Made by a program: the position numbers and the translations under genes. The notes below the pieces were generated by a model. It did no database searches and was not told where the DNA came from. It was given only the letters and a program-made list of their open reading frames with translations. Positions 50,421 to 59,367 of a DNA stretch of 64,000 nucleotides are shown here, piece by piece; the stretch's first letter is position 1; each line of letters opens with the position of its first letter. This stretch comes from CAVUDO01 sp963740255 (GTDB lineage: Bacteria > Actinomycetota > Actinomycetes > Mycobacteriales > Cryptosporangiaceae): contig CAVUDO010000002.1 in assembly GCA_963740255.1 (NCBI GenBank), positions 1,054,001 to 1,118,000 of the forward strand, written 5' to 3'.

Positions 50421-51350
50421 TCAGGGTGCCGGCCGGAGCACCACGTCCGGGCGGGTCACGCCGTCGGCCTCGGTGGCCAGCGCGATCACCCGGCCGTCCG
50501 GTCCGAACACCCCGTGGACGCCGGCGATCCCCGCCGCGGGCAGCCGGCCGCCGTGACCGAGCACCCGGGCCGCCTCGGCGTCGACGTCCCGGCGGCCGAA
50601 CGCGGCCGCCACCGCGGCGTCCAGCCCGACGGCCACCGGGTCGTCCAGCTCGGCCAGTTCGTCCAGCGTGCGGGCCTCGGCGAGGCCGAAGCTCCCGACC
50701 CGGGTGCGACGCAGCGCCGTGAGGTGCCCGCCGACATCCAGCGCCGCGCCCAGGTCACGGGCCAGCGCCCGGACGTAGGTGCCCGCGGTGCACTCCACCT
50801 CGACGTCCAGGTCGAGCAGGTCGGGCGTGGGACGTCGGGCCTCCAGCAGCGCGAACCGGGTCACGGTCACCTGACGGGCAGCCAGTTCCACGGACTCGCC
50901 GGCCCGGACCCGGTCGTACGCGCGCCGGCCGGCCACCTTCACCGCCGACACCGCCGAGGGCACCTGGGCGATCTCGCCGGTGAGGGCGGTCATGCCGATG
51001 GCCACCGCGGCGTCGGTGACCCCAGCGGCGCTGGACCCGTCGGTCGGTTCGCCTTCGGCGTCGTCGGTGACCGTGGCCTGGCCCAGCCGGATGGTGGCCG
51101 CGTACGCCTTCGCGGTGAGGGTGAGGTGCCCGAGCAGCTTGGTGGCCCGCTCGACGCCGACCACGAGGACGCCGGTGGCCATCGGATCGAGCGTGCCGGC
51201 GTGGCCGACCTTGCGGGTGCCGGCGATCCGGCGCAGCCGCGCCACCACGTCGTGCGAGGTCATACCGGCCGGCTTGTCGACGACGACCAGGCCGCTGGTG
51301 GCCGGTGGACGGGCGGCCCGGCGGGTGGGAGCGTTCGGTGCGGTGTTCAT
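50421..51350 (-). CDS. truB: tRNA pseudouridine(55) synthase
   Basis: A 309-residue enzyme that converts U55 of tRNA to pseudouridine. The active-site loop VGHAGTLDPMATGVL contains the catalytic aspartate near residue 56. KAYAATIRLGQAT and GTYVRALARDLG are further hallmarks, and the PUA-like C-terminus follows. An Ala/Pro/Arg extension of about 15 residues precedes SGLVVVDKPAGMTSHDVV. The ATG at 51350 was chosen because upstream codons are not conserved. In most actinobacteria rbfA is the neighbouring upstream gene; here two extra genes intervene. Confidence 0.95.
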   Translation of the reverse strand: MNTAPNAPTRRAARPPATSGLVVVDKPAGMTSHDVVARLRRIAGTRKVGHAGTLDPMATGVLVVGVERATKLLGHLTLTAKAYAATIRLGQATVTDDAEGEPTDGSSAAGVTDAAVAIGMTALTGEIAQVPSAVSAVKVAGRRAYDRVRAGESVELAARQVTVTRFALLEARRPTPDLLDLDVEVECTAGTYVRALARDLGAALDVGGHLTALRRTRVGSFGLAEARTLDELAELDDPVAVGLDAAVAAAFGRRDVDAEAARVLGHGGRLPAAGIAGVHGVFGPDGRVIALATEADGVTRPDVVLRPAP

Positions 51351-51477
51351 CGGGCACCGAGCGTACGTGCCTCGTCGTGCACGCCGGAACGACGGGCAGG
51401 TGCGCCGTTCGCCGGACGTACGTGTCGCCGGGTGGGCCCGACGCTGGGTGTGCCCGGCGCTGCTGCCCGGCGGTCGG

Positions 51478-52590
51478 TCAGGCCGAGGTGGGGCCGTGGG
51501 TGAGGACACCGTGCCTGAACGTCGGGCCGGTGCCGGGGTTCAGCCGGTTGCGGGTCAGCTCGCTGGACGGGAAGAACTGGCCGAACCGCGGGTCGGCCTG
51601 GCACGGGTCGACCAGCAGCTTCTCCAGCACCATCGAGTTGTACTGGGCCGCCGTCGTCTCCAGCGTGTTCGCGTTCAGGATCACCTCGCGCTGCCAGCGC
51701 CTGGCCGACTTGGCCAGTCCCGGGATCCGGCTGTGCTCGGGCCACAGGCACTCGGCCGCGATCGCGTTCTCGCTGCTGGCCCAGATGCCGGTGTCGGTGT
51801 TCAGCACCAGCGTCTGGTTGCCGGTGACGTGGCCGGGGGTGGACAGCAGCGCGACGCCGGGACCCACCAGGGTGTCGCCCTCGATCGGCCAGAGCCGCTC
51901 CGGCGGCAGGTCGCGGTAGGTCTCGGCCTGGTACCAGGGCTTCTGCAGCGGGTGCAGGTCGGCCATCGCCTCCAGCTCGTGGCGCTGCACGATCAGCCGG
52001 GCGTTCGGGAAGGCCGCGGCCAGCGGCTCGGTGGCGCCGAGGTCGGGCTGCGGCGCGGTGGTGCCGAGCCAGCGGCGGACGTCCTGGGTGTGCAGGTGGT
52101 CGAAGACCAGATAGTCCACCTCCTCGGGACGAATGCCGACCCCGCCGAGGTACTCCAGGACGTCCCCGTGCCGGGTCACCAGCAGGTTGCGCAGCGGCCG
52201 TGGCGTTCGGGCGGCGAGGTCGGCGAAGTAGGGCGTGGTGGTACCGCGCTCGGTGTCGCTGGGCTCGAACAGCAGGATGCGGCCGCGGCCGTCGGACTCG
52301 GTCCAGCGCACGATCAGCATCCGGTTGGTGATCGAGACGAACGGCGCGAACGTGGTGGCGGCACGCCAGAGGCCGAAGCTGGTCGGATACGGCAGCGTGA
52401 TCAGGTCGTGGGTGCGCACCGAATCCGGTTTGCCGGTGCTGGCGAACTCGGCCCGGAAGGCTGCGGCCAGGTCGGCCACCCGGCCCAGCCGGGCGCCGTA
52501 GCCGGTGGTCGGGTCGGCCAGCGCCGCCAGGGTGTCGATCGGCGTACCGAGTGCGGGGGCGTCCTCGGGAATCTGGATGACGGTGGTCAT
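51478..52590 (-). CDS. Metallo-beta-lactamase-fold hydrolase
   Basis: A 370-residue protein of the MBL fold. The metal-binding motif is atypical: DYLVFDHLHTQDVRRWL, where the usual HxHxDH is HLHTQD. Further ligands are in LLSTPGHVTGNQTLVL and the ARLIVQRHELEAM region. Family relatives include lactonases and other hydrolases, but no substrate can be assigned. It is followed by no gene of the same kind and preceded, with a 4-nt overlap, by a SnoaL-like gene, so the pair forms a transcription unit. It sits between truB and rbfA, an unusual place. Confidence 0.8.
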   Translation of the reverse strand: MTTVIQIPEDAPALGTPIDTLAALADPTTGYGARLGRVADLAAAFRAEFASTGKPDSVRTHDLITLPYPTSFGLWRAATTFAPFVSITNRMLIVRWTESDGRGRILLFEPSDTERGTTTPYFADLAARTPRPLRNLLVTRHGDVLEYLGGVGIRPEEVDYLVFDHLHTQDVRRWLGTTAPQPDLGATEPLAAAFPNARLIVQRHELEAMADLHPLQKPWYQAETYRDLPPERLWPIEGDTLVGPGVALLSTPGHVTGNQTLVLNTDTGIWASSENAIAAECLWPEHSRIPGLAKSARRWQREVILNANTLETTAAQYNSMVLEKLLVDPCQADPRFGQFFPSSELTRNRLNPGTGPTFRHGVLTHGPTSA

Positions 52591-53117
52591 CGGGCACCTG
52601 CCCCGTTCCGAGCGAAGAGTTTCCGGCTGTAGGCGCCGACGATCGTGACCGGGTGGGTGAGTGCGGTGGTGAGGCGTCCGGTCAGCGTCTGCGGGTCGTG
52701 GGAGAGGCCGAGTTGGCGCAGGATCGTCGCCGCGTCGAAGTAGATCCGCTCGACCGTGATCCGGTCGCCCTCGAACAGGAAGAACGCGGTCATCCGGGCG
52801 CGGAACGCCTTGCCGGTGGGCGGCAGGCCGCGGAGCGGGCCGAGGTGGGTGCCGAGCAGGTCGAACTCCACGATGGTCGCGTCGTCGGCGTGGTGGATGG
52901 CGTGGATCTCGTTGCGCTGGTCCGGGAACGCGGTGCGGGTCTCCTGGTAGTAGCGGGAGACCTCCTGCTCGCCGTCGTACACGTCGCCGGTGGCGACCAG
53001 CTCGTAGCGCGGGTGGGCGAACGTCGTCATCGTGACGTCGAAGTCGTGGGCGTTCTCCGACTCCATGTGCTCACGCACGCACGCCTCACGCCGCTCCCGC
53101 AACGAAGCCTTCGCCAT
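52587..53117 (-). CDS. SnoaL-like (NTF2-fold) protein
   Basis: A 176-residue protein with a cone-shaped NTF2/SnoaL-type fold pattern: CVREHMESENAHDFDVTMTTF, then YDGEQEVSRYYQETRTAFPDQ and a beta-rich centre ending with FEGDRITVERIYFDAATILRQLG. SnoaL relatives are polyketide cyclases, limonene-epoxide hydrolase-like enzymes or simple ligand carriers, so activity is not predictable. It overlaps the metallo-hydrolase gene by 4 nt and is the first gene of that pair. A 115-bp gap separates it from rbfA. Confidence 0.82.
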   Translation of the reverse strand: MAKASLRERREACVREHMESENAHDFDVTMTTFAHPRYELVATGDVYDGEQEVSRYYQETRTAFPDQRNEIHAIHHADDATIVEFDLLGTHLGPLRGLPPTGKAFRARMTAFFLFEGDRITVERIYFDAATILRQLGLSHDPQTLTGRLTTALTHPVTIVGAYSRKLFARNGAGAR

Positions 53118-53231
53118 CGTCTCTCCCGCCCTCGTCGTCGACCGCTACAGACCCTCCCACCAGACGGGAGGCCGCGCGACAGGATCCGAGGAAATCGCCG
53201 GGTGCCCTGTCCGGGTGCCGACCCGAGGCAG

Positions 53232-53753
53232 TCAGGCCGGACGGCGGGTGTCGGGCGTGGTCGTGCCGTCGGCCGCCGCGGCACCGTCCGCGTTCTCGGT
53301 CGCCACCGCGCCGTCCGTGTCCTCGGGCTCCTGGTCCGCCGTGCTGCGGTACGGGTCGGCGTCGCCGGCGTACCGCGCGCCGGCGGCCTTGCGCTGGACC
53401 TCGGCGTCGGACTGGCTGGCCTGGGCGATCAGCTCGTCGATCTGGCGGACGGTGTCCGGGACGACGTCGGCCTCGAACGTGAGCGTGGGGGTGAACCGCA
53501 CGCCGACCTGGCGCCCGACGGCGGCGCGGAGCACACCCTTGGCGCTCTCCAGGGCGATCGCGGTGGCGGCCTGCTCGGCCTCGTCGCCGTAGACCGTGTA
53601 GTACAGCGTCGCGTCGTGCAGGTCGCCGGTGACCTTGGCCCCGGTCAGCGTGACCATGCCCAGACGCGGGTCTTTCACGCCGGTGCGCAGCGTGTCGGCG
53701 ACGATGTCGCGGATGCGGACGGCCAGCTTGCGGGCCCGTGCGGCGTCGACCAT
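53232..53753 (-). CDS. rbfA: 30S ribosome-binding factor A
   Basis: A 173-residue protein. The first 120 residues are the KH-like RbfA domain: ARKLAVRIRDIVADTLRTGVKDPRLG, a VKVTGDLHDATLYYTV strand and GVRFTPTLTFEADVVPDTVRQ. It is required for late maturation of the 30S subunit. The last 50 residues form an acidic, Ala/Thr-rich tail that is longer than in E. coli. The ATG at 53753 fits the family start (MVDAARARKLA). It follows the DUF503 gene downstream of infB. Confidence 0.93.
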   Translation of the reverse strand: MVDAARARKLAVRIRDIVADTLRTGVKDPRLGMVTLTGAKVTGDLHDATLYYTVYGDEAEQAATAIALESAKGVLRAAVGRQVGVRFTPTLTFEADVVPDTVRQIDELIAQASQSDAEVQRKAAGARYAGDADPYRSTADQEPEDTDGAVATENADGAAAADGTTTPDTRRPA

Positions 53754-53799
53754 GTCGTTCCTCGTTCCCGTCCCCGGCACGGAGTGCGCGTGGGGACCG

Positions 53800-54105
53800 T
53801 CAGTCGTCGATGGAGTGCAGCCGGCGCCGCGCGGAGAGCAGCTCCAGCTCGGGCCGGGCCGCCACCAGCCGTTCGCAGGCGTCCAGCACCTCGCGGAGGT
53901 GGCCGGCGTCGCCGGAGACGCTCGCGACGCCGATTTCGGCCCGACCGTGCAGGTCCACGCCGCCCACCTCGGCGGCGGCCACCTCCAGCCGGCGCAGCGC
54001 GGCGACCACCGGCCGGACGTACGCGCGCTTGGCCTTCAACGAGCGGCTGTCCGGCGGCAGCAGCACGTCGAGCAGGAGGGAGCCGGTGAACATGACACTG
54101 GACAT
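53800..54105 (-). CDS. DUF503 family protein
   Basis: A protein of about 100 residues with the DUF503 (YlxP) signature: SLLLDVLLPPDSRSLKAKRAYVRPVVA and VDLHGRAEIGVASVSGDAGHLREVLD, ending ELELLSARRRLHSID. The family is conserved between infB and rbfA in Gram-positive bacteria and has no established activity. The ATG at 54105 has AAGG upstream; the ATG at 54093 (MFTGSLLL) fits the family length equally well. Confidence 0.85.
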   Translation of the reverse strand: MSSVMFTGSLLLDVLLPPDSRSLKAKRAYVRPVVAALRRLEVAAAEVGGVDLHGRAEIGVASVSGDAGHLREVLDACERLVAARPELELLSARRRLHSIDD

Positions 54106-54167
54106 GACCTTGGTCGCGGCGGGGCCGTCGGGGCGGTCACCGGTGACGGTGGCCGCCCCGCCCGGGC

Positions 54168-57107
54168 TCACGCGCGCTGCTTCTCCCTGATCTCGAAGGT
54201 CTCGATGACGTCCTCGACCTTGATGTCGTTGAACGACCCGAGCCCGATACCGCACTCGAAGCCCTCGCGGACCTCGGTCGCGTCGTCCTTGAACCGGCGC
54301 AGCGACCCGATCGCGAGGTTGTCGGCCACCACGGCACCGTCCCGGACCAGCCGGGCCTTGGTGTTGCGGCGGATGACGCCGTTGCGGACGATGCAGCCGG
54401 CGATGTTGCCGAACTTGCTCGACCGGAACACCTCGCGCACCTCGGCGCTGCCCAGCTGGATCTCCTCGAACTCCGGCTTGAGCATGCCCTTGAGTGCCGC
54501 CTCGATCTCCTCGATCGCGGCGTAGATCACCGAGTAGTACCGGATCTCCACACCCTCGCGCTCGGCCAGCTCGCTGGCCTTGCCCTGCGGCCGGACGTTG
54601 AAGCCGATGATGACCGCGTCGGATGCCGAGGCGAGCATGACGTTGGTCTCGGTGATCGCACCGACACCGCGGTCGATGATCTTGAGCTGGATCTCCTCGG
54701 GGATGTCCAGCTTGACCAGCGCGTCCTCCAATGCCTCGACCGAGCCGGACACGTCGCCCTTGAGGATGAGCGTGAGCGTGCTCTTCTCGCCCTCCTTGAG
54801 CCGGTCGAGCAGGGTCTCCAGCGTCGCCCGGCCGCGGGTCTGCGCGAACTGCGCGTTGCGCTCCCGGGCCTGGCGCTGCTCGGCGATCTGCCGGGCCACC
54901 CTGTCCTCGCCGACGACGAGCAGGTTGTCGCCCGCCCCCGGCACCGAAGTGAGCCCGAGCACCAGCACCGGACGGGACGGACCCGCCTCGGTGACGGCCT
55001 CGCCGTTGGCGTCGAGCATCGCCCGGACCCGGCCGTGCGCCTCGCCGGCGACGATGGTGTCGCCGACCCGCAGCGTGCCGCGCTGGACGAGCACCGTGGC
55101 GACCGGACCGCGGCCCCGGTCGAGGTGACCCTCGATCGAGACGCCCTCGGCGTTGATGTTCACCGGGGCGGTCAGCTCCAGCGACGCGTCGGCGGTGAGG
55201 ACCACGGCCTCGAGCAGTCCGTCGATGTTGAGCCGCTGCTTGGCCGAGATGTCGACGAACATCGTGTCGCCGCCGTACTCCTCGGCGACCAGCCCGTACT
55301 CGGTGAGCTGCTGGCGGACCTTGGCGGGGTTGGCCCCTTCCTTGTCCACCTTGTTCACCGCGACCACGATCGGCACGTTCGCCGCCTGGGCGTGGTTGAG
55401 CGCCTCGATGGTCTGGGGCTTCACGCCGTCGTCGGCCGCCACCACCAGGATGGCGATGTCGGTGACCTGGGCACCGCGGGCACGCATGGCGGTGAACGCC
55501 TCGTGGCCCGGGGTGTCGATGAAGGTGATCCGGCGTTCCTCGCCGGCCACCGTCGCGGCCACCTGGTAGGCACCGATGTGCTGGGTGATGCCGCCCGCCT
55601 CGCCGGCGACCACGTCGGTGGACCGGATCGCGTCGAGCAGCTTGGTCTTGCCGTGGTCGACGTGACCCATGACGGTGACCACCGGCGGCCGGCTGACCAG
55701 CTCCTGGTCGCTGAAGTCACCGTCGAACTCCAGGTCGAACCGCGCCAGCAGCTCGCGGTCCTCCTCCTCGGGGCTGACGATCTGGATCTCGAAGCCCAGG
55801 TGCACGGCGAGCAGCTGCAGCGTCTCGTCGCTGCACGACTGGGTCGCGGTGACCATCTCGCCGAGACCGAACAGCTCCTGGACCAACGAACCGGGGTTGG
55901 CGTTGATCCGGTCGGCGAAGTCCGACAGGGACGCACCACGGGGCAGCCGGACGATCTCGCCGTTGCCGCGGGGGGCACCGGAGCCCATCGTCGGCGCGGA
56001 GAGGTTGTCGAACTCCTGTCTGCGCTGCTTCTTGGACTTGCGACCACGGACCGGGCCACGCCCGCCGGGCCGGCCGAACGCTCCGGCCGTGCCACCGCGA
56101 CCACGGCCGCCGCCACCGGGACGACCACCGCCGCCACCGGGACCGCCGCGGAAGCCACCGGGACCGCCGGTGCCCGCACCGGGGCCGCCGCCGGGACCGC
56201 CGCGGTACCCGCCGCCGCCACCGCCGGGGCGACCCGTGCCCGTGCCGCCACCGGGACCACCGCGGTAACCACCGCCGGCACCGGCACCGGCCGGCCTACC
56301 CGCACCGGGGCCGGCCGGACGGCCCGGACCAGCCGGACGGCCACCACCACCGGGAGCGGGGCGTCCCGGCATCATGCCGGGGCTCGGACGAGGGGGCATC
56401 ATGCCCGGGTTGGGCCGGGGGCCGCCGGGACGGGCGCCACCGGCCGGACGCGGACCGCCGGGTGCGGCGGGCCCGCCGGGACCGGCCGGCCGGGCACCCG
56501 GCACCGGACGCGGGCCGGCAGCCGGACGCTCGCCGGGGGCCGGGGTCGCCGGCCGCGGGCCGGGACGCGGGGCCGCCGGCGGTGTGCCGGGGCCGACGCC
56601 GAACGGATTGTTGCCGGGCCGCGGACCGTGCCGCTGCGGCGTGGCCGCCGGACGCGGGCCGGGCTTGGGGCCCAGGTCGTCCTCGACCGGAGCCTCCTCG
56701 ACAACCGCCGGGCGGGCCGCCTCGGCGGCCTCGGCGGCGGCTTCGGCCAACTTCGCCGCACCGGCGGCCTCGACGGCAGCCTCCTGGGCCGCCTTCAGCT
56801 CGGCGACCCGGGCCTGCTCGGCCTTGACCTCGATGTCCTGGGCGCTGGCCGTGCCGGGCCGGGGCGCCATGCTCGCGGGGCTGGGCGCAGCCGGCTTGCC
56901 GCGGCTGGCAACGGGCTTGCCGGCAGCCGGGACGGCACCTGCCGCGGGGGGGTCGAAGGATTCACGGAGCCGACGGGCGACGGGCGCCTCGATCGTCGAG
57001 GACGCGGACTTCACGAACTCGCCGAACTCCTTGAGCTTGCTCAGCACGTCTTTACTGGGTATTCCCAGTTCCTTCGCGAGTTCGTGTACGCGGGCCTTGC
57101 CTGCCAC
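54168..57107 (-). CDS. infB: Translation initiation factor IF-2
   Basis: A 979-residue GTPase that places initiator tRNA on the 30S subunit. The N-terminus MAGKARVHELAKELGIPSKD is the IF2N domain. Residues 65-390 are extremely rich in Pro, Gly, Arg and Ala. A second IF2N domain (SLSDFADRINANPGSLVQEL) precedes the G domain, with VTVMGHVDHGKTKLLDAIRS (P-loop), DTPGHEAFT and NKVDKEG. Domains II-IV follow. The very long low-complexity linker is common in actinobacteria. It follows ylxR and nusA. Confidence 0.96.
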   Translation of the reverse strand: MAGKARVHELAKELGIPSKDVLSKLKEFGEFVKSASSTIEAPVARRLRESFDPPAAGAVPAAGKPVASRGKPAAPSPASMAPRPGTASAQDIEVKAEQARVAELKAAQEAAVEAAGAAKLAEAAAEAAEAARPAVVEEAPVEDDLGPKPGPRPAATPQRHGPRPGNNPFGVGPGTPPAAPRPGPRPATPAPGERPAAGPRPVPGARPAGPGGPAAPGGPRPAGGARPGGPRPNPGMMPPRPSPGMMPGRPAPGGGGRPAGPGRPAGPGAGRPAGAGAGGGYRGGPGGGTGTGRPGGGGGGYRGGPGGGPGAGTGGPGGFRGGPGGGGGRPGGGGRGRGGTAGAFGRPGGRGPVRGRKSKKQRRQEFDNLSAPTMGSGAPRGNGEIVRLPRGASLSDFADRINANPGSLVQELFGLGEMVTATQSCSDETLQLLAVHLGFEIQIVSPEEEDRELLARFDLEFDGDFSDQELVSRPPVVTVMGHVDHGKTKLLDAIRSTDVVAGEAGGITQHIGAYQVAATVAGEERRITFIDTPGHEAFTAMRARGAQVTDIAILVVAADDGVKPQTIEALNHAQAANVPIVVAVNKVDKEGANPAKVRQQLTEYGLVAEEYGGDTMFVDISAKQRLNIDGLLEAVVLTADASLELTAPVNINAEGVSIEGHLDRGRGPVATVLVQRGTLRVGDTIVAGEAHGRVRAMLDANGEAVTEAGPSRPVLVLGLTSVPGAGDNLLVVGEDRVARQIAEQRQARERNAQFAQTRGRATLETLLDRLKEGEKSTLTLILKGDVSGSVEALEDALVKLDIPEEIQLKIIDRGVGAITETNVMLASASDAVIIGFNVRPQGKASELAEREGVEIRYYSVIYAAIEEIEAALKGMLKPEFEEIQLGSAEVREVFRSSKFGNIAGCIVRNGVIRRNTKARLVRDGAVVADNLAIGSLRRFKDDATEVREGFECGIGLGSFNDIKVEDVIETFEIREKQRA

Positions 57108-57209
57108 TGCTCTCCTCGTCCGAGGGCGGCGGCGACCCGCTCGACCCTCTAGTTACAACTGAAGCCTGGTCATTGGTGCGACTTCATCGCGTGCTCATAC
57201 CGGGTCGAC

Positions 57210-57551
57210 CTACTTCCGTGCGGGTGCGGACGCGTCCACACCATCGGTGGAGCCGAGACCGTGCACGTACTCGTGGAGCGGACCGGTGTCGAGGACATCG
57301 GCCACGCGCAACGCGCGCCCGAAGGCGCGGCGGCGTTCCGCGAGTGCGAGACAGTCCTGGCCGGGGTGCAGGTGAGCGCCCCGGCCGGGCAGCCTGCGCG
57401 CCGGATCGGGGGCGACGACGAGAGTCTCCCCTCGCGCGACCACGGCGACGCGCAGCAACTCGGTGGCCGCCGCCCGCTGCCGGCATCCCACGCATGTCCG
57501 GACAGGGACGTGGCGCTGCGGGGACGGTGCCGGGAATGTGCGGCGAACCAC
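57210..57551 (-). CDS. ylxR: YlxR (DUF448) RNA-binding protein
   Basis: A 113-residue small protein of the nusA-infB operon. The hallmark RTCVGCRQRA lies near residue 17, followed by ELLRVAVVARGE and PGRGAHLHPGQDCLALAERRRAFGRAL. YlxR-type proteins bind RNA or nucleoids and are usually about 90 residues; the C-terminal extension is moderate. The GTG at 57551 (VVRRTFPAPS) has no strong ribosome-binding site; starts further downstream would cut the family region less conservatively. Confidence 0.88.
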   Translation of the reverse strand: MVRRTFPAPSPQRHVPVRTCVGCRQRAAATELLRVAVVARGETLVVAPDPARRLPGRGAHLHPGQDCLALAERRRAFGRALRVADVLDTGPLHEYVHGLGSTDGVDASAPARK

Positions 57552-57558
57552 AGTCAGT

Positions 57559-58680
57559 CTACCCCGACGACCCGGCTGGAGCCGCGTCCGCCTCCCCGGC
57601 AACCGGCGATCCGGGAGCGTCCGGCCGCTCGGCGTCCGTACGGGCAGGCGGTTTCCGTCCGGTCGGAGCCGGCGTGGCGTCCACGGGGGCGTCGGGGCCG
57701 GCCGCCGGTTCGGCGTCGCTGTGGATGTCGATCCGCCAGCCGGTCAGCCGGGCGGCCAGTCGCGCGTTCTGGCCTTCCTTGCCGATCGCGAGCGACTGCT
57801 GGAAGTCCGGCACGGTGACCCGGGCCGACCTGGTCGCCTCGTCGACGATCTCCACCTTGAGCACCTGCGCCGGGGAGAGCGCACTGGCGACGAACTTGGC
57901 GGGATCCTCGACGAAGTCGACGATGTCGATCTTCTCCCCGTGCAGCTCGCTCATCACGGCACGGACCCGGGCGCCGAGCGGGCCGATGCAGGCGCCCTTG
58001 GCGTTCACTCCACCGACGGTGGCCCGGACCGCGATCTTCGAACGGTGGCCGGCCTCCCGGGCGATCGCGGCGATCTCGACGCTGCCGTCGGCGATCTCGG
58101 GCACCTCCAGGGCGAACAGCCGCCGGACCAGGTTGGGATGGGTCCGCGACAGCGTCACCTGAGGACCGCGCAGGCCCTTGGTCACGTGCACGACCAGGCA
58201 CTTGATCCGGGTGCCGTGCTGGTAGACCTCGCCCGGCACCTGCTCGGCCGCGGGCAGGGTGGCCTCCACCTTGCCGAGGCTGACCGAGACGATGCCCCGC
58301 TCGGTGCGCGAGTCGTGGGCCTGGATCATGCCGGCCACCACCTCGCCCTCCCGGCCGGCGAACTCGCCGAAGTTCTGCTCGTCCTGGGCGTCGCGGAGGC
58401 GCTGCAGGATGACCTGCTTGGCCGTCATGGTGGCGATCCGGCCGAAGTCGTGGGGGGTGTCGTCGTACTCGCGCAGGACCGTGCCGTCCTCGTCCACCTC
58501 GGCGGCGAAGACCAGCGCGGCGCCGGTCTTGCGGTCGATCTCCACCCGGGCGTGCGGGTGCGCGCCGGGGGTGTGCCGGTAGGCCGTGAGCAGCGCGGTC
58601 TCGATCGCCTCGATGATCAGGGTGAACGGGATCTCGCGTTCGCGCTCCACCGCGCGCAGCGCGGCGATGTCGATGTTCAC
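57559..58680 (-). CDS. nusA: Transcription termination/antitermination factor NusA
   Basis: A 373-residue NusA: N-terminal RNA-polymerase-binding domain (MNIDIAALRAVEREREIPFT), an S1 domain around GREGEVVAGMIQAHDSRTERG, and two KH domains including GVNAKGACIGPLGARVRAV and QSLAIGKEGQNARLAARLTG. The C-terminal acidic repeats of E. coli NusA are absent, as normal for actinobacteria; a Pro/Ala-rich tail is seen instead. The GTG start at 58680 overlaps the rimP stop by 4 nt. Confidence 0.95.
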   Translation of the reverse strand: MNIDIAALRAVEREREIPFTLIIEAIETALLTAYRHTPGAHPHARVEIDRKTGAALVFAAEVDEDGTVLREYDDTPHDFGRIATMTAKQVILQRLRDAQDEQNFGEFAGREGEVVAGMIQAHDSRTERGIVSVSLGKVEATLPAAEQVPGEVYQHGTRIKCLVVHVTKGLRGPQVTLSRTHPNLVRRLFALEVPEIADGSVEIAAIAREAGHRSKIAVRATVGGVNAKGACIGPLGARVRAVMSELHGEKIDIVDFVEDPAKFVASALSPAQVLKVEIVDEATRSARVTVPDFQQSLAIGKEGQNARLAARLTGWRIDIHSDAEPAAGPDAPVDATPAPTGRKPPARTDAERPDAPGSPVAGEADAAPAGSSG

Positions 58681-59231
58681 GGCCGGCTCCCCTCGTGCCC
58701 GTCGTCCACTGCACCACGCTCGGCGGCCACCGCCACGGCGTCGGCCGGCGCTCCGCCACCCGGACGGCTGAACTCCACCTGCACCGCACCGGCTCCGAGA
58801 CCGGAGAACGGCACGTCGCGACGGCCGTCGGGCAACTCCAGCGTCACCCCGTCGGCGTCGGCCGCGACGATCCGGCCGGTGACGGTGTGTGCGCCGACCC
58901 GGACGGTGACCAGGCGGCTGACGTTGCGACGCCAGTGCCGCGGTTCGACCAGCGGCCGGTCGACCCCGGGCGAGGTGACCTCGAGCGTGTACGGGCCGGC
59001 GCCGAGCATCGTCTCGTCGGCGCCGTCGAGCGCGCCGGAGACCGCCCGCGACACCGCCGCGATGTCGTCGAGCGTGACACCGCCGTCGGCGTCGACGATC
59101 AGCCGGACGACGCTGCGCCGGCCGGCCCGGGTCACCCCGAGGTCTTCCAGGTCGAATCCCGCCGCGGCGACAACGGGCTCGACCAGGGCGGCGATCCGGG
59201 CGCGCGTGGCGTGCAGTGATCCCGCTGCCAT
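58677..59231 (-). CDS. rimP: Ribosome maturation factor RimP
   Basis: A 184-residue protein required for 30S maturation. The N-terminal alpha/beta domain shows ALVEPVVAAAGFDLEDLGVT, and VVRLIVDADGGVTLDDIAAVSRAVSGALD is the classic RimP motif; the SH3-like C-terminal domain contains EVTSPGVDRPLVEPRHWRRNV. The last 25 residues are a variable Ala/Gly-rich tail. It begins the rimP-nusA-ylxR-infB operon, presumably from a promoter in 59232-59367, which lies between divergent genes. Confidence 0.93.
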   Translation of the reverse strand: MAAGSLHATRARIAALVEPVVAAAGFDLEDLGVTRAGRRSVVRLIVDADGGVTLDDIAAVSRAVSGALDGADETMLGAGPYTLEVTSPGVDRPLVEPRHWRRNVSRLVTVRVGAHTVTGRIVAADADGVTLELPDGRRDVPFSGLGAGAVQVEFSRPGGGAPADAVAVAAERGAVDDGHEGSRP

Positions 59232-59367
59232 CCGGGCACCTCCCGCCGTGGTCGCTGTGCAGTTGTCGCGTCGCCTGTCGCGTCGCCGCGCCTTCGGTAC
59301 AGCCTAACGTGCGGTAACCGCCTGGCCTCACCTCGGCGCGCTGGCCACCGGCTGCCAGACTGGCCGG

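Noticed and set aside
55035..57152. A 705-codon frame antisense to infB
   Set aside because: It mirrors the Gly/Pro/Arg-rich low-complexity linker of IF-2; no independent features.
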